5,915 nt of DNA from an uncultured Lachnospiraceae bacterium. GTDB lineage: Bacteria > Bacillota > Clostridia > Lachnospirales > Lachnospiraceae. How positions within the stretch are numbered: position 1 is the stretch's first letter; each line of letters begins with the position of its first letter. Location: positions 1 to 5,915 of the forward strand of contig CACYEU010000262.1 of assembly GCA_902773445.1 (NCBI GenBank). The letters run 5' to 3'. The notes below the pieces were generated by a model. It saw nothing but the letters and a program-made list of their open reading frames with translations, was not told the DNA's origin and made no database searches. Of the stretch, positions 1-4,980 are shown one piece after another. Both the position numbers and the translations under genes were made by a program.

Positions 1-776
1 CCGTTGTGCATCCAGTAGCGCGCGAAGATCTGTCCGTTTGCCGCTTCGCTCTGCGCGATCTCATTCTCATGGTGCGGAAAGATCAGATCTTCTCCGCCGG
101 CATGAATATCGATCGAATCGCCGAGGTATTTCTTGGCCATCGCCGAGCATTCGGTATGCCAGCCCGGGCGTCCCTCTCCCCACGGTGACTTCCAGAACGG
201 TTCGCCCTCTTTCTTCGGTTTCCACAGCACGAAATCGAGCGGATCTTCTTTCTCGTCTTCGCCGGTCACTTTCAGCTCCCGGTTGCCGGCCCTGAGATCG
301 TCGAGGTTCTTGTGGGAGAGTTTTCCGTAAGGCGCGAATTTGCGCGTCGCGAAATAAACTGTCCCGTTCTTCTCATAGGCATAACCTTTGTCGATCAGCG
401 CCCCGATCAGCTCGATCATCTCCGGGATCTCCTGTGTCGCGAGCGGATGTACGGTCGCCTCCATCACATGAAGCGCGTCCATATCCTTCTTGCATTCAAC
501 AATGAATTTACCGGCCAGTTCTTCTGAACTGATACCCTGTACGCCTGCCTCTTTGATGATCTTGTCATCGACATCGGTAAAATTCGAGACATAGCTTACA
601 TCCATTCCTTTGTAGAGGAAATAGCGCCGCACTGTATCAAAAACGATCATCGGCCGTGCGTTTCCGATATGAATATAGTTGTAGACAGTCGGACCGCAGA
701 CATACATGCGGACCTTGCCGGGTACGAGGGGTTCAAATGTCTCCTTCTTCTTTGACATCGTGTTGTAAATCAGCAC
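1..776 (-). CDS. cysS: Cysteinyl-tRNA synthetase, N-terminal 258 residues (3' end outside window)
   Basis: Class I aminoacyl-tRNA synthetase that activates cysteine with ATP and loads it onto tRNA-Cys in the cytoplasm. Visible landmarks: KVRMYVCGPTVYNY at about residues 21-34, the HIGH-type signature as HIGN (36-39), TDVDDKII (67-74), GWHTECSAM around 205-213 and FPHHENE at 233-239. The four zinc ligands that select cysteine in the E. coli enzyme (C28, C209, H234, E238) correspond to C27, C210, H235 and E239 here. The KMSKS loop and tRNA-binding C-terminus lie beyond the window edge. I chose the GTG start at 776 because it restores the usual opening (V/M)LIYNT and follows AAAGGAG by 9 nt; the first ATG, at 758, would remove six conserved residues. 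The start lies 44 nt inside the end of cysE, so the two are probably translationally coupled. The frame stays open to the edge, with no sign of damage. Confidence 0.97.
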   Translation of the reverse strand, partial: MLIYNTMSKKKETFEPLVPGKVRMYVCGPTVYNYIHIGNARPMIVFDTVRRYFLYKGMDVSYVSNFTDVDDKIIKEAGVQGISSEELAGKFIVECKKDMDALHVMEATVHPLATQEIPEMIELIGALIDKGYAYEKNGTVYFATRKFAPYGKLSHKNLDDLRAGNRELKVTGEDEKEDPLDFVLWKPKKEGEPFWKSPWGEGRPGWHTECSAMAKKYLGDSIDIHAGGEDLIFPHHENEIAQSEAANGQIFARYWMHN

Positions 777-1434
777 GGATATTGTCTCCTTTCTGATCTG
801 TAAGTCTTTTGACCTGACCGTAAAGACTGTCATATTTGGCCTGCAGTTCCCTGATATCCTCGAGCATCGGGTCAGGCAGATGGTTCGTATCCATTTCCTG
901 CCAGTTGACGCGTACGTTGTTCAGCCGGACGACACGTCCGGGGACTCCGACGACAGTGCTGTTTGACGGCACTTCGTCGATCACGACGGATCCGGCTCCG
1001 ATCTTGACATTGTCGCCGACTGTCAGTGATCCGAGCACCTGAGCTCCGGCGCAGACCATGACATTGTTGCCGATCGTCGGATGGCGTTTGCCGTGTTCCT
1101 TGCCGGTACCGCCGAGTGTCACGCCCTGGAACAGCGTGACATTGTCGCCGATGATCGTGGTCTCACCGATCACAAGGCCGGTGCCGTGGTCGATAAACAG
1201 TCTCTTGCCGATCGTCGCGCCGGGATGGATATCGATGCCGGTCCGCTTCAGACATTTCTCGGAAATATAGCGCGCGAGGAAAAAATGCCCCGCCTTGTAG
1301 AGCTTGTGTGCCAGCCGGTAATATGTGATCGCTCTCACGCCGGGATAAAGAAATACTTCCCAGAATGAGTGGATCGCCGGATCGCGTTCATAGACGACGT
1401 CATATTGTTCTTTAAAATATGATATTAAACCCAA
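733..1434 (-). CDS. cysE: Serine O-acetyltransferase
   Basis: Transfers acetyl from acetyl-CoA to L-serine, giving O-acetylserine, the substrate that cysteine synthase (CysK) converts to cysteine. The protein has 233 residues, close to the Bacillus form. A helical N-terminal part (1-65) is followed by a left-handed beta-helix of hexapeptide repeats (about 66-170), including GVTLGGTGKEHGKRHP (104-119). Catalytic residues align by spacing with E. coli D143, H158 and H193 as D68, H83 (IDHGTG) and H118 (KRHP). A charged helical tail ends in Gly-Asp-Ile; a C-terminal isoleucine is what docks E. coli CysE into the CysK active site. The start is TTG at 1434, preceded by AGGTGG with a 4-nt gap and 8 nt after the acetyltransferase stop; no in-frame ATG lies nearby. 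It overlaps cysS by 44 nt. A substrate other than serine is unlikely given the length and the neighbour. Confidence 0.96.
   Translation of the reverse strand: MGLISYFKEQYDVVYERDPAIHSFWEVFLYPGVRAITYYRLAHKLYKAGHFFLARYISEKCLKRTGIDIHPGATIGKRLFIDHGTGLVIGETTIIGDNVTLFQGVTLGGTGKEHGKRHPTIGNNVMVCAGAQVLGSLTVGDNVKIGAGSVVIDEVPSNSTVVGVPGRVVRLNNVRVNWQEMDTNHLPDPMLEDIRELQAKYDSLYGQVKRLTDQKGDNIRADLQHDVKEEGDI
786..792 (-). promoter_or_regulatory. Ribosome binding site of cysS, inside cysE
   Basis: AAAGGAG on the minus strand, 9 nt before the GTG at 776. It lies within cysE codons (residues 214-216 or so) and decides the cysS start in favour of GTG over the internal ATG at 758. Confidence 0.8.
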
Positions 1435-1438
1435 TTTT

Positions 1439-1444
1439 CCACCT
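1439..1444 (-). promoter_or_regulatory. Ribosome binding site of cysE (TTG start)
   Basis: AGGTGG on the minus strand overlaps the TAG stop of the upstream acetyltransferase (1443-1445) and sits 4 nt before TTG at 1434. The close fit supports the rare start codon and suggests that translation is coupled to the upstream gene. Confidence 0.6.
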
Positions 1445-2258
1445 ACACGATTTCGTTCAGATACATATTCTTAAGCGGCACCCCGAGATTCTCACGGCAC
1501 AGCACGCGTGTCATGATCTTGGTCTCTTTGGTCTTTCTGAGCGCCGAGAACACTTTTTGTTCATGCTTCTTTTCAACAAGCGGCTCACGGATCGACAGTC
1601 CGTCCTCGCGGTCATACAGATATGAGCCGATCATCTTACCGTCATACCAGACCGTCATGATGCCGCCCTTCTCCGCCTTCTGCTCGTGGAGCAGCGTCTC
1701 ATAGTAATAGGCGTTTCTGACTGCGTAAATGTCGTAGCGCCGCGACAGCAACGACTGTGATTTCTTCGCGATATCGGCACAGTCAAGTTCGATCGCCTTC
1801 TCGAAACGGTAACCGAGATCCTCGAGCTCACGCTGCCAGAGGACCGGATGCTCAAGTCTGTAATACGGCTGCCGGTATGCGGTCACAAAGTCGAAGCGCT
1901 CATAGAGTTCCTCGGTGATCGGCATCAGGAAAGTGAACGCTTCGCCGCGGTCGTACATCACATCGAGCACATGATTCATCAGCTCGCCCATCAGACCGCG
2001 CGAACGATATTTCTTTGCCGTGCAGACCGCAACCATATAATGGAGCGTCTGGACCTGATCTCCGACCTGCATCCGATACGGATTCAGATGAATCATCGAA
2101 AGGATCCTGTCCCCTTCCCGGGCCACGTAGATCTCATTGTCAGTCGCCTTGTACGAATAATAATAGTCGACAAAGCGTTTCGAATCCTCCGGAAAACACT
2201 CCTCGTAGAGCGGTCTGGTCTTTTCGTGGTCTTTCCTGTCCAGTTTTTCGATCAGCAT
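1443..2258 (-). CDS. GNAT-family N-acetyltransferase, Eis-like
   Basis: Predicted cytoplasmic acetyl-CoA-dependent N-acetyltransferase; the substrate cannot be read from the sequence. The N-terminal GNAT fold carries a motif A region, MVAVCTAKKYRSRGLMGELM (75-94), in which R85-x-x-G88 forms the usual pyrophosphate-binding turn; the Arg-x-x-Gly-hydrophobic form resembles Eis-type enzymes. MPITEELYERFDFV (112-125) matches the conserved end of the GNAT core (pro-hydrophobic-Tyr-x-x-Phe-x-Phe). Residues 170-271 look like the second, degenerate GNAT domain found in Eis relatives (RRYDIYAVRNAYYYETLL, then YDGKMIGSYLYD). At 271 residues it is much shorter than Eis itself (about 400) and lacks the C-terminal sterol-carrier-like domain. 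It starts with ATG at 2258, overlapping the ispF stop by 7 nt, with AGGA 8 nt upstream. Its place between ispF and cysE suggests co-expression rather than a shared pathway. Confidence 0.85.
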   Translation of the reverse strand: MLIEKLDRKDHEKTRPLYEECFPEDSKRFVDYYYSYKATDNEIYVAREGDRILSMIHLNPYRMQVGDQVQTLHYMVAVCTAKKYRSRGLMGELMNHVLDVMYDRGEAFTFLMPITEELYERFDFVTAYRQPYYRLEHPVLWQRELEDLGYRFEKAIELDCADIAKKSQSLLSRRYDIYAVRNAYYYETLLHEQKAEKGGIMTVWYDGKMIGSYLYDREDGLSIREPLVEKKHEQKVFSALRKTKETKIMTRVLCRENLGVPLKNMYLNEIV

Positions 2259-2755
2259 TCTTTCTTCCTGTCTGCTACCTGAGCTACGGCGTCGGCCTTC
2301 ATTCCAAGTCCTTCGCCAACAAAGCCGAGCCCTTCGTGTGTTGTTGCTTTTACAGATACACGCGACACATCGATCTGAAGTGCCTGCGCGATATTCTCTC
2401 TCATCTGTTGTCTGTACGGTCCGATCTTCGGTGCCTCAGCCGCGAGCGTCACATCGACGTTGACCGGTTCGAATCCCGCATTGATCAGGATGCTGCGCGT
2501 CGCACGCAGAAGCTCAATGCTTGACGCTCCTTCGTAGCGGGGATCGGTGTCGGGAAAATGCTCGCCGATATCACCGAGCGCAGCCGCCCCTAGCAGCGCA
2601 TCCATCACCGCGTGGACCAGCACGTCCGCATCCGAATGCCCGAGAAGGCCGCGTTCGCAGGGGATCTTCACTCCGCCGAGAATCAGATCTCTGCCTTCGA
2701 CAAGCCGATGAACATCGGTGCCGAATCCGATGAACATACAAGCTCTGTCACTCAT
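2252..2755 (-). CDS. ispF: 2-C-methyl-D-erythritol 2,4-cyclodiphosphate synthase
   Basis: Fifth enzyme of the MEP (non-mevalonate) isoprenoid pathway: it converts 4-diphosphocytidyl-methylerythritol 2-phosphate to the cyclic diphosphate, releasing CMP, as a homotrimer in the cytoplasm. With the ATG at 2755 the protein has 167 residues (family about 155-165). Metal ligands are D14 and H16 in GTDVHRL, and H48 in HSDADVLVHAVMDALLGA, matching E. coli D8, H10 and H42 with a constant offset of six. DIGEHFPDTDP (62-72) and KATTHEGLGF (136-145) are the other signatures. After LGF the sequence is VGEG, where many homologues have an Arg (TGRGEG). The start at 2755 is preceded by GAGGA at 8 nt; ATGs at 2770, 2764 and 2737 are possible but less well placed. 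It overlaps the upstream gene by 8 nt and the downstream gene by 7 nt. The usual partner ispD is not in the window. Confidence 0.96.
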   Translation of the reverse strand: MSDRACMFIGFGTDVHRLVEGRDLILGGVKIPCERGLLGHSDADVLVHAVMDALLGAAALGDIGEHFPDTDPRYEGASSIELLRATRSILINAGFEPVNVDVTLAAEAPKIGPYRQQMRENIAQALQIDVSRVSVKATTHEGLGFVGEGLGMKADAVAQVADRKKEC

Positions 2756-3023
2756 TGCTGTCATCCTCATTGCCGTCAGGCTCCGCTTCCGGGACGTCCG
2801 GCTCCGTCTCTTCGTCTGATTGACCGGCCATGCGCCGCAGCGTGATCACATTTCGCACATAGTGTACGGCCGACACAATGCCGAATGCGATGAAGACGAT
2901 CGCCGCGACAAGATAGATCTTATTCTTCGACGGGTCATAATCGCGCAGCAGCTTATACCCGATATAGGCCAGGTAACCGCTGACGATGATCATGATCACT
3001 TTTCTGACTTCTTCCTTCGACAT
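2748..3023 (-). CDS. Small two-helix membrane protein, unknown function
   Basis: I do not recognise a characterised family. The 91-residue product has a short charged N-terminus (MSKEEVRK), a hydrophobic helix at about 9-25, a polar loop (YKLLRDYDPSKNK, 23-35), a second helix at about 36-57, a basic patch (RNVITLRR, 57-64) and a strongly acidic tail rich in Glu, Asp and Pro (70-91). The basic patch after the second helix suggests that both ends face the cytoplasm. The ATG at 3023 follows GGAGG (3031-3035) by 7 nt, which makes the start secure. It is the first gene after the promoter at 3048-3076, and its stop overlaps the ispF start by 8 nt, so it leads the ispF-GNAT-cysE-cysS unit. No catalytic motif is visible. 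Confidence 0.8.
   Translation of the reverse strand: MSKEEVRKVIMIIVSGYLAYIGYKLLRDYDPSKNKIYLVAAIVFIAFGIVSAVHYVRNVITLRRMAGQSDEETEPDVPEAEPDGNEDDSNE
2764..2768 (-). promoter_or_regulatory. Ribosome binding site choosing the ispF start
   Basis: GAGGA on the minus strand, 8 nt before ATG at 2755 and inside the last codons of the membrane-protein gene. The other in-frame ATGs (2770, 2764, 2737) have no comparable site at a normal distance. Confidence 0.5.
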
Positions 3024-3047
3024 TGCCGAACCTCCACGTAATATAAT

Positions 3048-3076
3048 ATTTTAGCATAAAAGCGCAAGATTATCCA
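3048..3076 (-). promoter_or_regulatory. Predicted promoter of the membrane protein-ispF-GNAT-cysE-cysS unit
   Basis: On the minus strand: an extended -10, TGC-TAAAAT (hexamer 3053-3048), and a weak -35, TGGATA (3076-3071), 17 nt apart. Transcription would begin near 3041, leaving an untranslated leader of about 18 nt that just accommodates GGAGG. That leader is too short to hold a T-box or riboswitch. Other AT-rich alternatives nearby would start inside the ribosome binding site. Confidence 0.5.
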
Positions 3077-3104
3077 CGCACTTTATTAAAATCAAGATTA
3101 GTTG

Positions 3105-3134
3105 TTGACAGAACGAATCTGCCCAATGTATAAT
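3105..3134 (+). promoter_or_regulatory. Promoter of the tRNA-Met gene
   Basis: Exact consensus sigma-A hexamers: -35 TTGACA (3105-3110) and -10 TATAAT (3129-3134) with an 18-nt spacer. The start would be near 3141, giving a 5' leader of about 22 nt to be trimmed by RNase P. A perfect match is typical of stable-RNA genes. Confidence 0.85.
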
Positions 3135-3162
3135 ATTCGTTGGCTGTTCAAGGGCCTGTTAC

Positions 3163-3236
3163 GGCGGGATAGCTCAGCTGGCTAGAGCACACGGTTCATA
3201 CCCGTGGCGTCAAGAGTTCGAATCTCTTTCCCGCTA
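3163..3236 (+). tRNA. Elongator tRNA-Met (anticodon CAT)
   Basis: A full cloverleaf folds by hand. Acceptor GGCGGGA (3163-3169) pairs with TCCCGCT (3229-3235), with a G-U wobble at position 1-72. The D stem is GCTC/GAGC (3172-3175, 3185-3188). The anticodon stem CACGG/CCGTG encloses loop TTCATAC, with CAT at 3197-3199. The variable loop is GCGTC, and the T arm is AAGAG/CTCTT with loop TTCGAAT. A73 is at 3236 and no CCA is encoded, so the tail must be added by CCA nucleotidyltransferase. The paired first position and overall sequence resemble Bacillus elongator tRNA-Met. CAT could also belong to an initiator or a lysidine-modified Ile tRNA: the initiator is disfavoured because it normally has an unpaired 1-72 and three G-C pairs in the anticodon stem next to the loop. 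The Ile type is not excluded by sequence alone. Confidence 0.93.
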
Positions 3237-3240
3237 CTTA

Positions 3241-3274
3241 AAAAGGGTTGTCACATTGATGTGGCAACCCTTTT
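3241..3274. terminator. Bidirectional intrinsic terminator
   Basis: AAAAGGGTTGTCACAT pairs with ATGTGGCAACCCTTTT, with a single T-G wobble and a tight loop at the tip. Runs of A on the left and T on the right give a U-tract on either strand. It lies 4 nt after the tRNA-Met gene and about 20 nt after the cyclase stop on the opposite strand, so it most likely ends both convergent transcripts. Confidence 0.88.
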
Positions 3275-3293
3275 GCTGTATCTGTTTCAGGTC

Positions 3294-3875
3294 TTATTCA
3301 CCCATCATCAATACGGCTCTGACCGGAGAACCGTCCATATCTTCCATTTTGAGCGGCAATGCGATCAGAAAATACTTTCCGTCTTCAATTTGATCGAGCA
3401 CCAGATCCTCGAGGATCACGATGTCATGACTCAGAAGTTCCCTGTGTACCGGCACTTCCACTTCAGAAGAAGCGATCGACAGACCGTCGAATCCCACAAG
3501 CTTGACATCGAACATCGTCAGAACACGGGCCGCGGCCTCGGTCAGCAGTGTATTCCCGCGAAACAGGATACGGCTCGGACGCTGATACTCGTTGAGAAGA
3601 TTCTGCATCGTGCCCGCCGTGATCTCGCCGTGCCAGCTGATCACAACGCACGAGCCCATACATCGGCCGAGGTCGATCTGAGCGCAGTCCCGCCCTCCCC
3701 GGACAAAATGACTCGGGGCGTCGATATGTGTACTCGTATGTGAGCCGATCGATATTCTTGAGAGCTGATAGTCATCTCCGGCTTTCAGCGATTTCAGCGT
3801 CGTCACGCGGGGAATCGGATCCCCCGGATAGATGTCTGCTGAAAACATCTCTCTTGTGATGTCAAATACGATCAT
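3294..3875 (-). CDS. Cyclase-family metal-dependent hydrolase (kynurenine formamidase-like)
   Basis: Belongs to the cyclase superfamily (PF04199), whose members include the KynB arylformamidase and other amide or lactone hydrolases using divalent metal. The signature GSHTSTHIDAPSHF (44-57) supplies the expected ligands H46, H50, D52 and H56. A second conserved block, GFDGLSI (128-134), then VHRELLSHDIVILEDL with H144 and E156, matches the region carrying the KynB catalytic His and Glu. The protein has 193 residues, slightly shorter than typical KynB (about 205-220). No tryptophan-degradation genes are nearby, so the exact substrate is open and I give no symbol. The ATG at 3875 has only a weak upstream GGGAA. 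The gene sits between two terminators (3901-3929 upstream, 3241-3274 downstream), and no convincing promoter lies between the upstream terminator and the start. Confidence 0.88.
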   Translation of the reverse strand: MIVFDITREMFSADIYPGDPIPRVTTLKSLKAGDDYQLSRISIGSHTSTHIDAPSHFVRGGRDCAQIDLGRCMGSCVVISWHGEITAGTMQNLLNEYQRPSRILFRGNTLLTEAAARVLTMFDVKLVGFDGLSIASSEVEVPVHRELLSHDIVILEDLVLDQIEDGKYFLIALPLKMEDMDGSPVRAVLMMGE

Positions 3876-3900
3876 GTTCTGTTCCCGGTATCATTCTAAG

Positions 3901-3929
3901 AAAAAATCCCCGGAAAAACTCCGGGGATT
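3901..3929 (-). terminator. Intrinsic terminator after the acidic membrane-protein gene
   Basis: Read on the minus strand, AATCCCCGGA and TCCGGGGATT form a perfect 10-bp stem around a 5-nt loop, followed by a run of six T that begins within the stem base. It lies about 44 nt past the stop at 3973 and only 25 nt before the ATG of the cyclase gene. On the plus strand the stem lacks a T-run, so it is directional. Confidence 0.85.
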
Positions 3930-3972
3930 CCAGTTAACGTTTCAGGCAGTTATCACAAGGATCAAATAATGA

Positions 3973-4203
3973 TCAGAAATCGTCATCATCGTCGAAGAAC
4001 TCATCTTCGAACTCATCCTCGAAATAATCTTCTTCAAACTTGTCCCGGCTGACCAGTTTGACAATAACGATAACGGCAGTTACAAGCAGGATCACTGCCG
4101 AACATATGATCAGGATCTTCTTCAGAAAATCCTCATCTTCTTTTTTAGAAAGCATATCATACAAACGACTTGCCATAACGGCGTCTTTTACCTTATCGCT
4201 CAT
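3973..4203 (-). CDS. Small single-helix membrane protein with acidic tail, unknown function
   Basis: I do not recognise the family. The product has 76 residues: a charged amphipathic N-terminal part (MSDKVKDAVMASRLYDMLSK, then KEDEDF), one strongly hydrophobic helix at about 29-51, and a tail (56-76) made almost only of Asp, Glu and Phe, ending in five Asp and a Phe. The ATG at 4203 is chosen because GGGAG (4211-4215) lies 7 nt upstream; an in-frame ATG at 4236 would add 11 residues but has no ribosome binding site and falls at the predicted transcription start. The gene has its own promoter (4247-4276) and terminator (3901-3929), so it appears monocistronic. The acidic aromatic tail could bind cations or a basic partner, but that is conjecture. 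The clean signals make it more than a chance reading frame. Confidence 0.75.
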   Translation of the reverse strand: MSDKVKDAVMASRLYDMLSKKEDEDFLKKILIICSAVILLVTAVIVIVKLVSRDKFEEDYFEDEFEDEFFDDDDDF

Positions 4204-4246
4204 CTTGACACTCCCTTTCTGAATGACCACAATCAATTCTTAAAAT

Positions 4247-4276
4247 ATTATAACATCTCCGTAACGAAATTGCCAA
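4247..4276 (-). promoter_or_regulatory. Promoter of the acidic membrane-protein gene
   Basis: On the minus strand: -35 TTGGCA (4276-4271), an 18-nt spacer, and a consensus -10 TATAAT (4252-4247) extended by TGT. The start would be near 4240, giving a leader of about 37 nt. It begins directly after the stop of the HdeD-like gene, with no terminator between, so some transcript from that gene may also read through. Confidence 0.75.
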
Positions 4277-4283
4277 TAGATTT

Positions 4284-4862
4284 TTATTGTTCTCTCGCGA
4301 CAGCGTCTTCGACTTCGTGCTTGATTCTGCGCACATCTGAATGGACTTGTCTTGCAAGCCACAGATCGGTCAGACCGTCGGCGATCATAAAGATACCCGT
4401 GATAATAAAAATGGCATCTGCGATCTTGCCTGGTTTTGTAATGACAAGCACCGCAAAGACGATCGTCAGGATCGACATGATCATCGCGACCCACCAGTAC
4501 GGGAAGCGGTTCATCGCAAGTGACAGTGTCTGGCAGAAGTTCAGAATACCGCTCAGCGCAATAAAGACACCTGCAACAATGATCACGAATTCAACGAACA
4601 TCTCGGGCTTGATCAGCATCAGCACGCCGAGCACGACGGCGATCACACCGACAACCAGGATACCCGGAAAAATACCGGCCACTCTCTTCGTGAAAAACAG
4701 AACGCCCATCGCGATTCCGCACAGTGCCAGCAGCGCGCCGAGAATCTTGATCAGCAGCTGTCTCGAATCAGCCGGCCATACAGCAAATACCAGTCCGAGA
4801 ACGATCAGCGAGATCGCATAGATAATATTTCCTCTGTAAATACTCTTTAAAAATGCAGTCAT
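4284..4862 (-). CDS. HdeD/DUF308-family membrane protein
   Basis: A 192-residue integral membrane protein of the HdeD family (DUF308), named after an E. coli acid-resistance membrane protein of uncertain biochemical function. Six hydrophobic helices are visible at about 12-29, 37-57, 65-84, 87-108, 122-141 and 147-166, followed by a charged cytoplasmic tail (171-192). The helices form three repeats of a helix pair with a Lys/Trp-Pro turn between the two: AVWPADSR (27-34), LIKPEMF (83-89) and ITKPGKI (141-147), each followed by a Gly-rich helix. This is the family pattern. The ATG at 4862 follows AAGGAGG (4870-4876) by 7 nt. It has its own promoter, divergent from the dtxR-feo genes and sharing the 118-nt intergenic region with them. 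A role in stress or metal homeostasis would be inference from position only. Confidence 0.87.
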   Translation of the reverse strand: MTAFLKSIYRGNIIYAISLIVLGLVFAVWPADSRQLLIKILGALLALCGIAMGVLFFTKRVAGIFPGILVVGVIAVVLGVLMLIKPEMFVEFVIIVAGVFIALSGILNFCQTLSLAMNRFPYWWVAMIMSILTIVFAVLVITKPGKIADAIFIITGIFMIADGLTDLWLARQVHSDVRRIKHEVEDAVAREQ

Positions 4863-4887
4863 AGCTCTCCCTCCTTATATGTACAAA

Positions 4888-4916
4888 AGTATAGTCTTTT
4901 TACATTATTATTTCAA
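4888..4916 (-). promoter_or_regulatory. Promoter of the HdeD-like gene
   Basis: On the minus strand: -35 TTGAAA (4916-4911), a 17-nt spacer, and -10 TATACT (4893-4888). Each hexamer matches the consensus at five of six positions. Transcription would begin near 4881, about 19 nt before the ATG. Its -35 is one arm of the inverted repeat at 4911-4924. Confidence 0.72.
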
Positions 4917-4924
4917 CATTGAAA
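4911..4924. repeat. Inverted repeat spanning both divergent -35 boxes
   Basis: TTTCAA-CA-TTGAAA is a perfect 6-bp inverted repeat with a 2-nt centre. The left arm is the -35 of the HdeD-like gene (minus strand) and the right arm is the candidate -35 of the regulator-feo unit (plus strand). It may be a protein-binding site controlling both directions, or simply two facing -35 hexamers of the same sequence. Confidence 0.5.
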
Positions 4925-4947
4925 TCACAACCGGTTTGTAGTATTTT
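4919..4947 (+). promoter_or_regulatory. Candidate promoter of the DtxR-feo unit
   Basis: -35 TTGAAA (4919-4924), a 17-nt spacer, and a weak -10 TATTTT (4942-4947). The start would be near 4954, giving a leader of about 27 nt before the ATG at 4981. The spacer contains the 8-bp palindrome AACCGGTT (4929-4936), a possible operator. Confidence is limited because the -10 is poor and other AT-rich choices exist. Confidence 0.45.
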
Positions 4948-4980
4948 TAATGTAGAAAAATAGGCAAAGGAGAATGACCT

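Noticed and set aside
2015..2524. 169-residue plus-strand reading frame opposite ispF and the acetyltransferase
   Set aside because: It runs antisense across two well-supported genes, has low-complexity Ser/Arg/Pro composition, no ribosome binding site and no recognisable domain.
3024..3162. Possible leader RNA, T-box or riboswitch between the minus-strand unit and the tRNA gene
   Set aside because: The region is filled by two divergent promoters; I see no T-box motif, specifier stem or conserved riboswitch core.
3204..3743. 179-residue plus-strand reading frame starting inside the tRNA-Met gene
   Set aside because: It begins within the tRNA, crosses the terminator and is antisense to the cyclase gene, whose metal-binding motif is clear.
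4270..4821. 183-residue plus-strand reading frame opposite the HdeD-like gene
   Set aside because: Its Ser/Thr/Ile-rich composition is the mirror of the hydrophobic codons on the other strand, where a family fold, promoter and ribosome binding site are all present.
4953..4972. TAGGCAAAGG upstream of the regulator gene as a possible DtxR/MntR half-site
   Set aside because: There is no matching second half, and the bases are accounted for by the AAGGAG ribosome binding site.
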